A DNA stretch of 64,000 bases from Saccharomycopsis crataegensis (Eukaryota > Ascomycota > Saccharomycetes > Ascoideales > Saccharomycopsidaceae). The stretch is taken from positions 558,001 to 622,000 of the forward strand of contig NW_027043829.1 in the NCBI RefSeq assembly GCF_037102585.1, given 5' to 3'. The notes beneath the pieces were generated by a model that worked only from the letters and a program-made list of their open reading frames with translations, ran no database searches and was not told where the DNA came from. The position numbers and the translations under genes are program-made. Shown here one piece after another: positions 39,953-50,017 of the stretch. Numbering within the stretch: position 1 is the stretch's first letter; each line of letters starts with the position of its first letter.

Positions 39953-40150
39953 TCACAGTATTGGTGCTGGGATCATATGTTCAATTATTGAGCCAAATGC
40001 ATCAGTGTCATCGTCAATTAATGCATATGCTATCCAATCAGTGGAAAGAAACAGTTCTCTAACTCTAGTATAAGGTTTAATATCTCTATATATGGCAACA
40101 AGAGCCATTAGATTTACATATATGTTGCCGAAATACTTTGGTGCGGGAGG
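39953..40150 (-). pseudogene. relic or short orphan reading frame (KYFGN..VNLMAL)
   Basis: A 65-codon open frame between stops, ending with TGA at 39953-39955. It starts PPAPKYFGNIYVNLMALVAI and ends IIEHMIPAPIL. Its composition is protein-like, not that of translated spacer. The PxxYFGN segment loosely recalls BAHD-type acyltransferases (PPGYFGN), but I cannot assign it. The only ATG would give 51 residues. It is probably the truncated end of a lost gene, beside another relic at 40154. Confidence 0.4.
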
Positions 40151-40153
40151 CTA

Positions 40154-40558
40154 GTGTATCTGCTGACAGGCAACGTTTCAATGGACATTCTCTGTACCAC
40201 TTTGCTCTATGCCCCAACTGAAGTTTACAAGGAAGCCAGAGAAGCTTATGTTACTTACAGTAATAATGACGAAGGATATGGTACCACTTATGGAGCCACT
40301 GGACCAAACTTCGATTTCAAATTCAACAATTTGATGTTTAGTGTCCCATTCAAGGATTTGTTATTCCTTTTGAGGGACAGTGGAAGCATGGGGGCCGATA
40401 ATAAATGTATGATCGTGTTGCAAAATGCCGGTTCCTCAACATACATTTTGGGTGATGTTTTCTTGAGATCTGCTTATCTCGTGTAGGATTTGACCGGTGA
40501 CAAGATCTCTATGGCTCAAGTTAAATATACTACTGAAGAAAATATTTCTTTCATTTGA
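40154..40558 (+). pseudogene. 3' remnant of a yapsin/candidapepsin-type aspartyl protease
   Basis: Corresponds to the C-terminal lobe of a secreted pepsin-family protease. TTLLYAPTEVYKEAREAYV follows what should be the second DSGTT catalytic motif. NLMFSVPFKDLLFLL, SSTYILGDVFLRSAYLV and DLTGDKISMAQVKY follow. The active-site triplet now reads DILC before TT. A TAG (40484-40486) replaces the expected Tyr in ...YLV-Y-DLTG, and the frame continues in phase to TGA at 40556-40558. The N-terminal lobe with the first DTG is absent. It is a decayed host gene. Confidence 0.8.
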
Positions 40559-41453
40559 GAATGGATGAAGTTGATATTTTCAATTTGATATTCATTTCTT
40601 TATTTGGAGTTTTTTTTTGTCAATTACATCAGTTATACAAAGTCTGGTTACTATTGGTTATGAATGAATTTTCATATTGAGTTCTATAAGACTAAAATCG
40701 GTAGACACTTCATCAAGTCGGCAAATATTAAACAGGAATCTCACTATGATACACATGTATTTATCCATCATTAATCATGAACGGTACAAACATTTCATAA
40801 GTTCAAATCATACGTTTCATTGTACATTTTCAAAAATCTCTGAGATGCCAGGTTTTTTCGCATGATATTTTTTCTTGTTTGTCCCCAGTGTACTCGATAG
40901 GAATGATCTAAGATGTTTAGGATCAAATTTTCCTAGAGTTTCGATAGGTTAGGTTATCGGATACCATACTTTGCAGTTTCTAGAAATTTGTAGGATTTTA
41001 TAGTTGTTTTAATCCACGAGAATATGTTAAAGTATGCAATGTCATCTCCTAGGATGCGCGTGAAATATGTATATATAGGTATCAACACTGTGGTTACAAT
41101 CAAAAATCAGCTTATTGATAGTCATTCCAATCACTTAAAATGTTCACATCAGTGGGAAAAGTTATATTCATACCCGAAATATATGGTTAGTATCTTGAAA
41201 ACAAGATATCAATAGATCATTATAACTATGAGTGCGGAATATGCTACAAGTTGACTGTTTTCTGGTTATTAAAGAAATTCAATAGAATTAAAATACCAAA
41301 TTGAGAAGGTGGTTGAAAGAAAAAAATTGGAGAGAAAATAAATAAGCTAAGAGAGTTCAGTTTAATAATAGGTACAATAAAAACTAGGTAGGTCATGTCT
41401 CATTGACTATTGATGGTGCACTGAGCATGAGCTCAAGATGCATATTAATCGGG
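40559..41453. other. gap, nothing recognised
   Basis: About 0.9 kb of AT-rich sequence between the protease relic and the 3' end of the RTA1-like gene. Only short open frames occur and none is convincing. Confidence 0.5.
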
Positions 41454-42413
41454 TTATGCCTGTAGAGATGATAGAACATTATAAGAGGCTTCTTCTAGAT
41501 ATTCTTGATTCATCAATTCAAACATTACCAACTCTGGTCTTACACGAAGCAAGAGGAAGGACACTATTATCATCAATAATCCATCGAGCAAGTAAATAAA
41601 AGCTTCGTGTGAAATGATAAATCCATTAAAACCTTGTGCAAACTCCACAACTCTGACAACACACCTAGCGAAAATTAAAATGCTTGTAATAATCAAAGTA
41701 CTGTTTAAAATTTTCCAATCAGTCGGAGCAAGATTCATGGTGCTGGTTTTAATGTTTCCATAACTAGCAGTCGTAGGCATTTTGTTGATCAAATATGTGA
41801 ACTTGATCTCAGAGAAAATGAAGAAGAATAGGAATATCATTTGTATGATTAAACCAGCAATAACAATTTTTGGCCCAAGATCTTGATTCCCACTTTGGGA
41901 CATCATTCCACCACCGGCTGATTGAACAAAAAAACTGAAAACGTCCCCCACAACAAAAAAAGTTGTTTGGTACTTGAATTTAATAATGGAGTAGTCTGAA
42001 GCATTCAAGAGTCTCATCATTCTGCCGAATACCATATAGATAGTAGCAGCAATAAACGAAGGTGCAATCAATAAAAGAATGGACTGGATAATGTAAGGAG
42101 TCAACAATTGTTTATTTCCATGAGAAGGCGTTCTAGCAAAATAACCAACAGCTTCCATCAAGACACCAACCATCAAAGGAATAAACATAGGAAGAACCTG
42201 TTTTTTGAAACGCCAAACGTTATTCTGTGATAAAGATAATGAGGATTCATTATTCTTGTTGTATGGGCGTGACCCTCTGGTTTGGAGGTTGACTTTGGAG
42301 AGACTTTGAAAAATGATAAAAATATTGTATCCCAATAATACAATGAAAGTAGCACCAAAAATTATGGCACCAGCCATGGTTGGGGTATATTTGTACAATT
42401 GAAAATCACCCAT
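41454..42413 (-). CDS. RTA1-family lipid-translocating/exporter membrane protein
   Basis: 319 residues from ATG 42411-42413 (MGDFQLYKYTPTMAG); the upstream GTG is not needed. Seven hydrophobic segments are visible, as in the RTA1/RSB1 family. Family motifs include YTPTMAGAIIFGATF at the first helix, FGRMMRLL after the third, and VVGDVFSFFVQSAGGGMM in the fourth to fifth. From family knowledge these plasma or vacuolar membrane proteins affect sphingoid base export and azole or 7-aminocholesterol resistance. It is divergent from a Zn2Cys6 factor at 42934, and two TCCACGGAA sites lie between them. Confidence 0.88.
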   Translation of the reverse strand: MGDFQLYKYTPTMAGAIIFGATFIVLLGYNIFIIFQSLSKVNLQTRGSRPYNKNNESSLSLSQNNVWRFKKQVLPMFIPLMVGVLMEAVGYFARTPSHGNKQLLTPYIIQSILLLIAPSFIAATIYMVFGRMMRLLNASDYSIIKFKYQTTFFVVGDVFSFFVQSAGGGMMSQSGNQDLGPKIVIAGLIIQMIFLFFFIFSEIKFTYLINKMPTTASYGNIKTSTMNLAPTDWKILNSTLIITSILIFARCVVRVVEFAQGFNGFIISHEAFIYLLDGLLMIIVSFLLLRVRPELVMFELMNQEYLEEASYNVLSSLQA

Positions 42414-42933
42414 TAATAACACGAAATCTTATTAATATTATGGAATATATGTTTCACCAGAGCAACCAAAATACAAAACAATTGTTGTTGATATACTTAA
42501 TACTATATTATTTAAAAATGATTTCTAATGATAAACTCTTGGTTTATATACAACAAAAAAAGAAACTTCAGCTATGCTTTATGCAAGTTGTATCCACGGA
42601 AGAAGGTTTGTGTTTTCCACGGAACCCACCGAGCTCAGCCTTTTCCTGCCTGTTCTGGCTGCCTTGACTCATAAATACACATTATCCCAAAATGAAAAAA
42701 GGGAAACATTAAATTTTATTGGTTACATCTTTTTTAGAAGGACTCACCAGAACTTCACAACTCAAGGTAGGGAGGGGGGTTCGTAAAGTGGTTATTATTA
42801 TTATTACATTTTGCACGTGTAACCGTTTTTTCTTTGACGATACGCTGCATCTGATTTCCATCATCCCCACAATAAACAAGCAATAAGTGAAGAGAAAGAG
42901 GGAGAATAACAATAAGCCGCAAAGCGTTCCATA
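42414..42933. promoter_or_regulatory. RTA1-like / Zn2Cys6 shared promoter
   Basis: 520 bp between divergent starts, with two TCCACGGAA sites at 42593-42601 and 42616-42624. The rest is AT-rich. Confidence 0.6.
42593..42624. promoter_or_regulatory. two PDRE-like sites (TCCACGGAA)
   Basis: Exact 9-base direct repeats, 23 bp apart, about 180-211 bp before the RTA1-like ATG. TCCACGGA is a known variant of the Pdr1/Pdr3 element TCCGYGGA, which controls the RTA1 relative RSB1 in S. cerevisiae. Which factor binds here is not known. Confidence 0.55.
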
Positions 42934-45006
42934 ATGAAAAAAATTTCTAAGAGTTCCTCAAAGAGAACTAGCAGAGCTTGCAATTGTTGCAGAAGGAAAA
43001 AGATCAAATGTAATGGAATGCTCCCGTGCATCAATTGTATCAACTACAAAACAGTTTGCATTTATGATTCAGAGACATCTAAAAGTCGACAAAATTACAA
43101 AACTCCTTCAATTGTCTCTAAGTTACTTTCTAACTTGAGCAAAATTGGCGAGGGCGATATTAAGAACAATCAATCACTTTTTTCTGGCCTTGACACATTG
43201 AACACTTTACTTGAGCAATCAATAGATAAGGCTCGATATAAGGAAGAAGATCACAGTCCATCATTATCTAAGGAAACTCTAGTATCAAAAAATTTCAGGA
43301 AAAACAGATTTTCTAAGACTGCAAATGGTTACTGTATTGTGAACTCTTTTTTTGGGTTGTACTCATCAGTCTCATTGTTTTCGGGCCCTGGTTTAGCCTG
43401 GTTTACTGATACAACTATGAAACATAACTCAGTTTATGATTTAAATATTTTTAGTGAGAAAGAACTCAAAAACTCTATGCACTCACGATTCATGAAAAAT
43501 TTAGAAAATTTTGAAAAGTTAAACGTTATTTGGTCTGAATTTTTAAGCCTAAATGATGTATTGGGATTTGAACTAGATGAGAAAAAATTTTCATATCTTA
43601 TTCAAAAGCACTACTCTGACCCTAATATCAAATGTTATGTTTCTCAGTCAGTATTAACTAGTATGGTAAATGATTTTTTCAAAGATAGACAATCGTGCTT
43701 TCTCCAAAGAAAATTTCTAGTACTATTTTCATTTATTGTTTCTGCATTACCATTATCATCAAGCCTGGATCAAAAATTGCAAACTGATTGCCTTAGAATT
43801 TGTATATTTATTTTTAAACGTTCAATGTTCAGTGTGAAGAATAATATTGAATTTCTAATAGGCCTATTACAGCTTTTATCCTGTGGAGAATTAAAATTAT
43901 TTCCTGAATGGTTTGAGTCTATTCTAGCAGAAGCAATAGAATACGCATTTAAGTTAGGATTTAATAGAAAAGAACTATACGTTGGGTTAGCTGAGACTGA
44001 TGCAGATTTGAGAAGAAGTATTATGTGGGACCTTTATGTTCTTGACAAGAAAAATTATTTATTTCAGAGTAGAAGGATGTACATATATGATGATGATATA
44101 TCATGTTTATATCCAAATTCCATGGAAGCAATAATATCTATCCCGCCACAATCTATCACCACAATAATGCAGGAAAACCAATTGTCAAACTACATTGAAT
44201 ATTATCAGATAAAATTAGCAAAAATAGTCTATAAGATCCACAATGAATTTTTATCAGCAAATAGTTCTTTGAAACTTGCTAACGCTGAAACACTTGATAA
44301 GATATTGACAGAATTCGAATGTTTGAGAGGCTCAATGGTGTTGGAATTAATGCCTGGGTCAAAAATTATGAAAGATACTTTTAGTAAACAGGATTTTTGG
44401 AAGATAAGTTCATTTCATTTACTTTTCTTTACTTATATATTATTTTTGATTTCAAGCTTGAAAACACTACCAGATAGGAAAAAACCTCAATATTCGGTAT
44501 ATTTTCATAAAGCCACTGGATATGCAATGCTGATTTTACAATTATTTTTGGATGTTAAGGATAATAATGAGCAGCAGGTCCTTCCCGAAATTTGTGGACC
44601 CGCAGTGGTAAGTGCTTTTGTCTTGATTGAAAAAATTACTCAGAGTCCTTTGGATGCAGAAACCCCTAGAATCATTGAGATATTGTTGAAATTTAGGAAG
44701 CAGTTGGCAAACTTTTCTTCAAGAAGTTGGAACCATTTCGGTCAATTCATTGATTTATTTTTGGCACCGACAACGAAAATATTTAGAGAACTTTATAAAG
44801 ACGGAATAAGTAATGAATTGGCTAAATTGATTGATGATCTTTTGCAAGAAATTCCCACTGCTGATGAGGTCCAAAATAACCCAGAAGCTTGTGGCTTGAA
44901 CAATAAAATTGAAAATTTCAAGGAAATTGATTTTCACGACCATTTTCTTTCAATTTTCGAATCCACAGATCCTTTTTTTTTCTTACAACCTGGTTTCGAG
45001 GGCTAG
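42934..45006 (+). CDS. Zn2Cys6 transcription factor with fungal-specific TF domain
   Basis: 690 residues. The binuclear zinc cluster is at the N-terminus: C16, C19, C26, C32, C35 and C42 with spacing CX2CX6CX5CX2CX6C, preceded by a Lys/Ser-rich stretch. A fungal-specific regulatory domain fits the middle (WSEFLSLNDVLGF...; ADLRRSIMWDLYVLDKKNYL; DDDISCLYPNS). Its placement divergent from an RTA1-family gene, with two PDRE-like sites between, suggests that it may regulate that gene and perhaps itself. I do not recognise the specific orthologue. Codon use is AT-rich with few signs of high expression. Confidence 0.85.
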   Translation: MKKISKSSSKRTSRACNCCRRKKIKCNGMLPCINCINYKTVCIYDSETSKSRQNYKTPSIVSKLLSNLSKIGEGDIKNNQSLFSGLDTLNTLLEQSIDKARYKEEDHSPSLSKETLVSKNFRKNRFSKTANGYCIVNSFFGLYSSVSLFSGPGLAWFTDTTMKHNSVYDLNIFSEKELKNSMHSRFMKNLENFEKLNVIWSEFLSLNDVLGFELDEKKFSYLIQKHYSDPNIKCYVSQSVLTSMVNDFFKDRQSCFLQRKFLVLFSFIVSALPLSSSLDQKLQTDCLRICIFIFKRSMFSVKNNIEFLIGLLQLLSCGELKLFPEWFESILAEAIEYAFKLGFNRKELYVGLAETDADLRRSIMWDLYVLDKKNYLFQSRRMYIYDDDISCLYPNSMEAIISIPPQSITTIMQENQLSNYIEYYQIKLAKIVYKIHNEFLSANSSLKLANAETLDKILTEFECLRGSMVLELMPGSKIMKDTFSKQDFWKISSFHLLFFTYILFLISSLKTLPDRKKPQYSVYFHKATGYAMLILQLFLDVKDNNEQQVLPEICGPAVVSAFVLIEKITQSPLDAETPRIIEILLKFRKQLANFSSRSWNHFGQFIDLFLAPTTKIFRELYKDGISNELAKLIDDLLQEIPTADEVQNNPEACGLNNKIENFKEIDFHDHFLSIFESTDPFFFLQPGFEG

Positions 45007-45042
45007 TAGTAATGAGGATAAAATATTTTTTCATAAAACTTT

Positions 45043-45318
45043 TTAAGCACAACTTTCTTCAAAACTTTTAGTGTAGCAAACAGTATTGTACAAATTGCCT
45101 GGAACCCTGAAATGAATTAATTGAGGCGGTGGTAAGTTGAGTTGCCAATCATTAGGCAATATGGAGACAATCAAAGGTTTTTGGATTTCGCTGGGAAAGT
45201 TAGAATTATTTACAAGTGGTGTATCGATCGGATTGCCATTGAAAAACCCGGTCCAAGTTTACTAAATAAATACCTTGATCTCTATGTTTTTGTCATCAGG
45301 TACAGTTGACGAGGAGCT
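45043..45318 (-). pseudogene. relic 3' end of an unidentified gene
   Basis: An open frame of about 71 codons ending TAA at 45043-45045. It carries TWTGFFNGNPIDTPLVNN, KPLIVSILPNDWQLNLPPP and RVPGNLYNTVCYTKSFEESC. In the same frame upstream, SSSSTVPDDKNIEIKVFI is separated by an adjacent TAG and TAA. The two open pieces in one frame, with protein-like content, suggest a decayed gene end. I cannot assign the family. Confidence 0.35.
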
Positions 45319-45986
45319 CTATAGTGGACAGGCCCCAGCATGATGGAAATAGAGCTACTAGTTATAATAATGCCATATGAGCATTACTAGTTATTGTCCC
45401 ATCGATATCCTCGAGAAAACACTAAGTATTACAGAACCAGCATCAAAGATTCTCAAAAGGTCAATCCAATGAATGTAGTCAAAAAAAAAAAGGAATCTCA
45501 CACTGCAAGTATTATTATCTCATTCGGAAGTCCAATGTAATTATATCATTTCAAATATTCAATTTTCCGTTGTGTTTTGAAATACTGTTGGAAATTACGA
45601 AACTGTTGCCCCATACAGAAAACAGACCCACCTCACACAACAACAGTAAATGATTGTTTTTACTTCCCTACAAAAAAAAAAAGATGTTAAGTATCAGATT
45701 GAAATATCAATCTCAATTAGCATAAATAGTAAATAAATGGTAGTTATTAAATAACAATAGTAGTAGTAATAATAAAAAAAAAACAAACAAAAACAAACAA
45801 AAAAAACAAATACATCAAAGAATATTTTTTCCTAAATGTTTTTTTTTTTTAATAAGACTGTGTAATCTTTATCATAATTAGAAGATAAAAATAAATAAAT
45901 AAAATAAAAAGGAAGATAGAAAACACAGAGAACAAAGACCCCAAAAAAATATAAAATTATTATAATTATCATTCTAAATGCTTAAT
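45319..45986. other. gap with A-rich tracts, 3' of VMA2
   Basis: AT-rich spacer with A runs at about 45480 and 45671, an A/C-rich patch at 45775-45810, and T/A runs to the VMA2 stop. I see no gene. Confidence 0.5.
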
Positions 45987-47712
45987 TTAAGCATCGATCA
46001 AGTTTTCATCGACTTTATCTTCTTGTTCATCATCTCTGTCAGCGGTACTATCTCTGTCGTAGAATTCGTCCAAAATCTTTGGCGAGATTCTGTTCAACAA
46101 TTCCTTTGGATAGATTCTCAACAAAGACCAAGCTTGGTCCAATGATTCAAACACGGTTCTATTTTCGTAAGCCCCTTGAGAAATAAAGGTCTTTTCGAAT
46201 TTCTCCAAGAACTCCAACGACAATTTATCTTCGGTCGACAAAGCTTCTTCACCAACCACGGCCTTCATGGCGGCAGCGTCTCTACCAATGGCGTACTTGG
46301 CGTACAATTGATTGGAAACATCACCGTGATCCTTACGGGTCATCCCTTCCCCAATGGCACTCTTCATCAAACGAGACAACGATGGCAAAACGTTGATTGG
46401 TGGGTAAACCCCCTTGTTGTGCAATTGTCTATCGATAGAGATTTGCCCCTCGGTAATATACCCGGTCAAATCAGGAATTGGATGGGTGATATCATCGTTA
46501 GGCATGGTCAAGATTGGCACTTGGGTGATCGAACCGTTTCTCCCTTCGACTCTCCCGGCTCTTTCATAAATTGTCGATAAATCGGTATACATGTAACCTG
46601 GGTAACCTCTTCTACCAGGGACTTCTTCTCTGGCGGCAGACACTTCTCTTAAAGCGTCGGCATAAGAGGACATATCGGTCAAAATGGTCAAGACGTGACG
46701 TTCGGTTTGGTACGCCAAGTATTCGGCAGTAGTCAACGCCAAACGTGGGGTGATAATTCTTTCAATAGTTGGATCGTTGGCCAAATTGAGGAAAAGCGCG
46801 GTTCTTTCCAAAGACCCATTTTCTTCGAAATCTTGCTTGAAGAATCTAGAGGTTTCCAAATTGACCCCCATGGCCCCAAAGACAATCGAGAAATTTTCTT
46901 CGTGACCATCATGAACATCCTTGGTAGGACGCACCAACCCGGCTTGTCTACATATTTGCGCGGCAATTTCGTTATGTGGCAACCCAGAAGCAGAGAAAAT
47001 TGGAATCTTTTGACCTCTGGCAATGGAATTCATGGTATCGATGGCAGAAATCCCGGTGGAGATCATTTCTTCAGGATATGTTCTGGCAAATGGGTTGATT
47101 GGTGACCCGTTGATATCCAAATAATCTTCGGCAAACACTTTTGGACCATTGTCGATTGGTCTACCAGACCCATCAAAGATTCTCCCCAACATATCTTCAG
47201 AAACCGCCAACTTCAAGTTTTGCCCGGTGAATTCGACAGTGGTTTTCTTGACATCAATGCCCGAAGTCCCTTCAAACACTTGGACAATGGCCTTATCCCC
47301 TCTAACTTCCAAGACTTGACCGGCTCTCTTGGTACCGTCTGGTAAAGTCAAGTTGACAATTTCATTGTAAGTTGGGAACTTGACATTTTCCAAAATGACC
47401 AATGGACCATTGACACCACCAACGGTGTTATAGTTCACACGTGGCTTGATTTTGAAACTGTCAACAAGAGCTTTCTTGTTTAAGTCATCTGAATTGTGTT
47501 AGTTTGTTGATATTCACTGATAAGAAAATGGAGGCGAGCGGTAGGGGTTCTCACCAAACTCCACCTCCTCTTCCTTGTCTCTTTCCATATAGTTGAGCCC
47601 CATTTATTATCCCAAAAAAAGAGTGGTATTATTCAATTGGAAGAGTTCCGTATTGATACCATCAATAGTTTCAATACTTACAAAGTTCCTTGTCAGATAA
47701 CGTGGCAGCCAT
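45987..47712 (-). CDS. VMA2: V-type H+-ATPase subunit B, one intron
   Basis: The non-catalytic B subunit of the V1 sector, which acidifies vacuole and Golgi. Exons 47682-47712 and 45987-47488 give 510 residues (S. cerevisiae 517). The 193-bp intron starts GTAAGT, has ACTAAC and ends TTCAG. Spliced, the N-terminus reads [18 protein letters not shown], then [11 protein letters not shown], matching Vma2 across the join. Hallmarks include [39 protein letters not shown] and [21 protein letters not shown] found no CTG codon in the part I checked, in line with heavy codon bias. The gene runs in the same direction as the mannosidase gene upstream. Confidence 0.96.
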
Positions 47713-48211
47713 TATAAATCTATTATTCTCCAAGTTTCTAGTAGGCGCAATTCTATTTTCAGTCGTTGACAACAGTGTCTATTAGTTTAGCCACAAGATT
47801 TGGTAATTGTTTCCCGTCTTTTTTTTGTGGATTTTTTTTTTTTTTTGAAGCAACGTTGGCTAATCAAATGGTAATAATGTTTGAGATACAAAAAAAGAAC
47901 ACAGTAGAAGAGCCCGCTATCAATGTTTGGCGTGGTTGGCTCAAAATTCCAATTTTCGCAGTAATTTTTTTTTTTTCTTCGTCAAAGGCCGGGCAATCCA
48001 CCGGGGCTGCAAATAGGAGTATCCCACCAGCTTATATCTTTATCGTAGTAATGTGATTATATTACATCATATGATATTATGTCAATATTTATTGTTTTAT
48101 TTATTGTTGTAGTATAAATTCCACCTTTATTATTTATATGTTATCCAAGTAAACCTCTTTACAAAAAATATCAACTAAAAATAACGAAAATGCCAACATA
48201 TAAAATCATAT
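47713..48211. other. VMA2 upstream region
   Basis: T-rich tracts (about 47819-47846 and 47965-47978) and AT-rich sequence between the VMA2 start and the 3' end of the mannosidase gene. No specific site is identified. Confidence 0.45.
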
Positions 48212-50017
48212 CTACATACCATCATCTTCTTCTTTCAATCTCCCTTGAGAATCTCTATCATTACCCCGGTTTCTTCCGGCAAAATTAACCGTTTGCTCAA
48301 CCCCAAAATCATTGCCCAAGTTCTTTTCCAACTTCCAACCAGTGGCAAACTTCGGACTGAACATTGGTAAAGGATGCGCCTCGGTATTAAACACCACTTT
48401 ATTCAACGGAGTAACGTTGAAATCCTCCTCAAATAACAAATACAAATACTTCAATGTCTCGGCCAACCAGAAAGATTCCATGTTATTTCTGAATCCCACA
48501 TTGTCTGGGTTGGTGACATCATTAATGGAATCGTACCCTTTGCCGCCAATCGGCACTTTAGTGTACTTGACGAAATTCTCAAAGATTTCCCACCCCCATT
48601 GACGGTAAATCGGGTCCTTGGTGATACGATACAAGATGAACAAACTCTCCACGGTTTCTGGACGCTGCAAATTGTGTCGATCATTTCTCTTGATATAGAA
48701 ATCCCCATTGGCAGCAGGATCATCGTTGAACACCACGATTTCTGGAGCTAGCCCAGTTTCCGTCTGGTGGTACATCATATAACACGCTTTGGTGATTTCT
48801 TTACCAAGTTGCAAATCATCGTTCCTGGTACTGGTCCAAAGATGATGGCGTCGGTAATCTTCGACGGTTTCCCCATCGGTGGCCCCCAACGCCAACAACC
48901 CTCCGTAAAAACATACCAAATGATCCATCTTCGATGAGAATTGCCCGTTTATTCCATGTTCAAGTTCCCCAATGTAAGATAGTCCACTAGGTCCCGATTT
49001 CCGTACCATATGCTTTTTAACCCCGTTGACCGATTCCCGATACAATTGGGCATAAATTCTTTCCCCGGTTTGCAAATGTTGTTTCAACAAGTACTCGTAA
49101 TAAGAGTCGCCTCGTGAGCCTAACCTGAGCAAATTTCCCCTGAACTTCCCGGTATCAGGCTGGATGAATATCGGCACCAATCCATCGGTCGGTTGGTTCA
49201 CGTTGTATAACACTTCGATCACTTTCTCGACTTTTTCCCAGTACACCGGATTACCGGTCAATTGCGCCAAATACTTGAATTCCAATTGTAAAGTCGCCAC
49301 TTCGGCGGTCGACGACGCCCCTGCATCGATCATCGATGGGATACCTTGTCCGGTATGTAAATTGACACTGGAGTAAGGAAGCCCCGTGGCAGAATCAAAC
49401 GCTCCCAATAACCGATCGGCCAAATCAATCGCTTTGTCCAAGTACAATTTATCGTTATTCGACAAATGGTACGCCGATAACAATCCCCCCAACATTCTAA
49501 TGGTGGTTTCAAACGTGTTGACTTCGTAGTCCATGTCGTAGTCCAATACCTCGTCGACCCATTTCCGGGATTTCTTGATCTGCGGCTTCAATCCCATCAA
49601 GTACAAAGTATCCAAAGAATCAACGATCATCCACCCAAGCGGTTTGGGACCCATATTCTTCCCAGTTTTGCTAATGGTTTTGTAAACGTCGGTGCCCCAC
49701 GCGTGGTCGGCATAATCATCGAACGACTCAACAAACACTTGTTTGACTTTGTTTTGACGCGCCACATTGGCTTGAGGTGTGTTGATGAACGAAGAGGAAG
49801 AGGAAGCAGACGATGGAGATTTCGTAAACCACGAGTAACCAAGGTACAAGATCACTAGTAATGAAAGGAGTTTGCCCAATTTTTTCTTTGGGAAGAGCCA
49901 CCACTTCTGGTTTCTGGACGATCCCAATGAGCCATATTCGTTGAGTTTTGGCTTTTCCCGGTAATGTGTTGGCAATCCTGGTTTGCTCGAAGGTTTCCAA
50001 GGGTCTATCGTTGGCAT
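48212..50017 (-). CDS. MNS1: alpha-1,2-mannosidase, glycosyl hydrolase family 47 (Mns1-type)
   Basis: 601 residues from ATG 50015-50017; the open frame extends only to a TTG. It is a type II membrane protein, with a short basic cytosolic tail and one membrane helix near residues 40-60 (LLSLLVILYLGYSW), then a Ser-rich stem and a lumenal GH47 domain. Motifs include DHAWGTDVY, PLGWMIVDSLDTLYLMGL, NTFETTIRMLGGLLSAYHLS, GASSTAEVATLQLEFKYLA, MDHLVCFYGGLLALGATDG, RPETVESLFILYRIT and SFWLAETLKYLYLLF. It trims mannose from N-glycans in the ER or early Golgi. S. cerevisiae Mns1 is shorter (549). Confidence 0.92.
   Translation of the reverse strand: MPTIDPWKPSSKPGLPTHYREKPKLNEYGSLGSSRNQKWWLFPKKKLGKLLSLLVILYLGYSWFTKSPSSASSSSSFINTPQANVARQNKVKQVFVESFDDYADHAWGTDVYKTISKTGKNMGPKPLGWMIVDSLDTLYLMGLKPQIKKSRKWVDEVLDYDMDYEVNTFETTIRMLGGLLSAYHLSNNDKLYLDKAIDLADRLLGAFDSATGLPYSSVNLHTGQGIPSMIDAGASSTAEVATLQLEFKYLAQLTGNPVYWEKVEKVIEVLYNVNQPTDGLVPIFIQPDTGKFRGNLLRLGSRGDSYYEYLLKQHLQTGERIYAQLYRESVNGVKKHMVRKSGPSGLSYIGELEHGINGQFSSKMDHLVCFYGGLLALGATDGETVEDYRRHHLWTSTRNDDLQLGKEITKACYMMYHQTETGLAPEIVVFNDDPAANGDFYIKRNDRHNLQRPETVESLFILYRITKDPIYRQWGWEIFENFVKYTKVPIGGKGYDSINDVTNPDNVGFRNNMESFWLAETLKYLYLLFEEDFNVTPLNKVVFNTEAHPLPMFSPKFATGWKLEKNLGNDFGVEQTVNFAGRNRGNDRDSQGRLKEEDDGM

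Noticed and set aside
45590-45650. TGTTGG...CA segment as a possible solo LTR
   Set aside because: Only about 60 bp, with no target duplication, second copy or polypurine tract. Not enough to call an element.
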